Part shown: piece after piece, positions 6,636 to 7,043 of the stretch
Layout: each line of letters starts with the position of its first letter
Position numbering within the stretch: the stretch's first letter is position 1
Assembly: GCA_030123645.1 (NCBI GenBank)
Contig: JASJYE010000124.1
Span: forward strand, 1-7,043
Source of the DNA: Candidatus Hydrogenedentota bacterium
GTDB lineage: Bacteria > Hydrogenedentota > Hydrogenedentia > Hydrogenedentales > GCA-2746185
DNA: 7,043 nucleotides
Reading direction: 5' to 3'
The notes under the pieces: generated by a model
The model's database searches: none
What the model was told of the DNA's origin: nothing
The model's input: the letters and a program-made list of their open reading frames with translations, nothing else
Translations under genes and position numbers: made by a program

Positions 6636-6664
6636 TTGCAATGATTCGATAGTAGATCTATACT
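6636..6664 (+). promoter_or_regulatory. Sigma70-type promoter of tatA
   Basis: TTGCAA at 6636-6641 and TATACT at 6659-6664 are spaced by exactly 17 nt, matching the consensus at four and five of six bases. The predicted start is near 6671, giving a leader of about 60 nt. The -10 and the bases after it closely match those of the HEAT-gene promoter. The palindrome TAGATCTA (6653-6660) overlaps the -10. The rest of the gap 6543-6635 shows no clear terminator or gene. Confidence 0.65.
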
Positions 6665-6729
6665 GTACGGTGGTTAGGAGCCTTGGCCCCGGCCGCGCGA
6701 AAACCCGCTCAAAACCTAGGAGAAGTACC

Positions 6730-6975
6730 ATGTGGATGCCAGGACCCATGGAGCTTATGATTATCCTCGGCGTCGTAATGCTCGTCTTCGGCACTAGCAA
6801 GCTGAAGAACGTCGGTAAAGACCTCGGCGGCGCCATCTCCGACTTCAAGTCCGGCCTCAAAGAAGGTGGCGAAAAAGAGGAAAAGGACGAGAAAAAAGAA
6901 AAGGCCCCCGCCGCACCGGCAGCCAGCGCCGAAGATAAATCCGAGGAAAAGGTGGAAGAAAAGGCCGCGAAATAA
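6730..6975 (+). CDS. tatA: Sec-independent protein translocase subunit TatA
   Basis: An 81-residue inner-membrane protein (E. coli TatA is 89) that oligomerises to let folded twin-arginine proteins cross the membrane. The short N-terminus MWMPGP leads to polar E8, matching the conserved polar position 8. The membrane helix spans about 7-20, the F20-G21 hinge matches E. coli TatA, and an amphipathic helix runs about 23-42 (KLKNVGKDLGGAISDFK, with F39 conserved). The tail from 43 is low-complexity K/E then A/P/S, ending in more K/E, and is probably disordered. ATG 6730 is chosen because AGGAGA lies 6 nt upstream and it gives the family N-terminus; ATG 6670 in frame would add 20 atypical residues. 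It has its own promoter and terminator, so it is probably monocistronic. No tatC or tatB is present here. TatE-like naming is possible, but TatA is the simplest call. Confidence 0.93.
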   Translation: MWMPGPMELMIILGVVMLVFGTSKLKNVGKDLGGAISDFKSGLKEGGEKEEKDEKKEKAPAAPAASAEDKSEEKVEEKAAK

Positions 6976-6993
6976 CACAAGCGCGTGTTGCTC

Positions 6994-7029
6994 AAGGGCA
7001 TCCTCATCGCGAGGATGCCCTTTTCCTTT
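6994..7029 (+). terminator. Intrinsic terminator of tatA
   Basis: A perfect 12-bp stem (AAGGGCATCCTC at 6994-7005, GAGGATGCCCTT at 7011-7022) with the 5-nt loop ATCGC runs into a T-rich tract TTTTCCTTT (7021-7029). It begins 18 nt after the tatA stop codon. The opposite strand has no comparable T-tract, so it should act only on plus-strand transcripts. Confidence 0.93.
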
Positions 7030-7043
7030 GACCACCTGCATAC

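Overview
The window is a high-GC (roughly 60%) stretch of bacterial chromosome that looks like housekeeping DNA rather than a mobile island. It encodes an LptE-type LPS-assembly lipoprotein, a BamD-like outer-membrane assembly protein, a lipoprotein cyclophilin and TatA. The host is therefore a diderm with an LPS-type outer membrane. The BamD-like/LptE/HolA order, the free-standing exported HEAT-repeat protein and the style of the proteins suggest an environmental lineage of the PVC/FCB type (Planctomycetota or Hydrogenedentota-like). That placement is an impression from the proteins, not a demonstration. No transposases, integrases, CRISPR arrays, tRNAs or rRNAs were seen.

Layout: (1) On the minus strand, positions 51-830, a class I SAM-dependent methyltransferase. 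(2) A 128-bp divergent intergenic region holding a promoter with an extended -10 and an operator-like dyad. (3) On the plus strand, 959-2917, an exported all-helical HEAT-repeat protein. (4) At 3048-3704, a lipoprotein cyclophilin-type peptidyl-prolyl isomerase, probably with its own promoter. (5) A 200-bp gap with weak dyads and a possible promoter. (6) At 3905-6542, a tight three-gene operon: BamD-like TPR protein, LptE, and HolA (DNA polymerase III delta), with gaps of 12 and 4 nt. (7) A 187-bp gap with a good sigma70-type promoter. (8) At 6730-6975, TatA, closed by a strong intrinsic terminator at 6994-7029.

Functionally, most of the plus-strand genes serve the cell envelope: Tat export (TatA), periplasmic protein folding (cyclophilin), outer-membrane protein insertion (BamD-like) and LPS delivery (LptE). 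HolA, the clamp-loader delta subunit, sits directly behind LptE, as it does in E. coli. The methyltransferase and the HEAT protein have no assignable pathway.

No convincing new system is present. The observations most worth following are a 19-20 nt sequence shared by the promoters of the HEAT gene and tatA, the dyad over the HEAT promoter, and a BamD-like protein that lacks the lipid-anchor cysteine.
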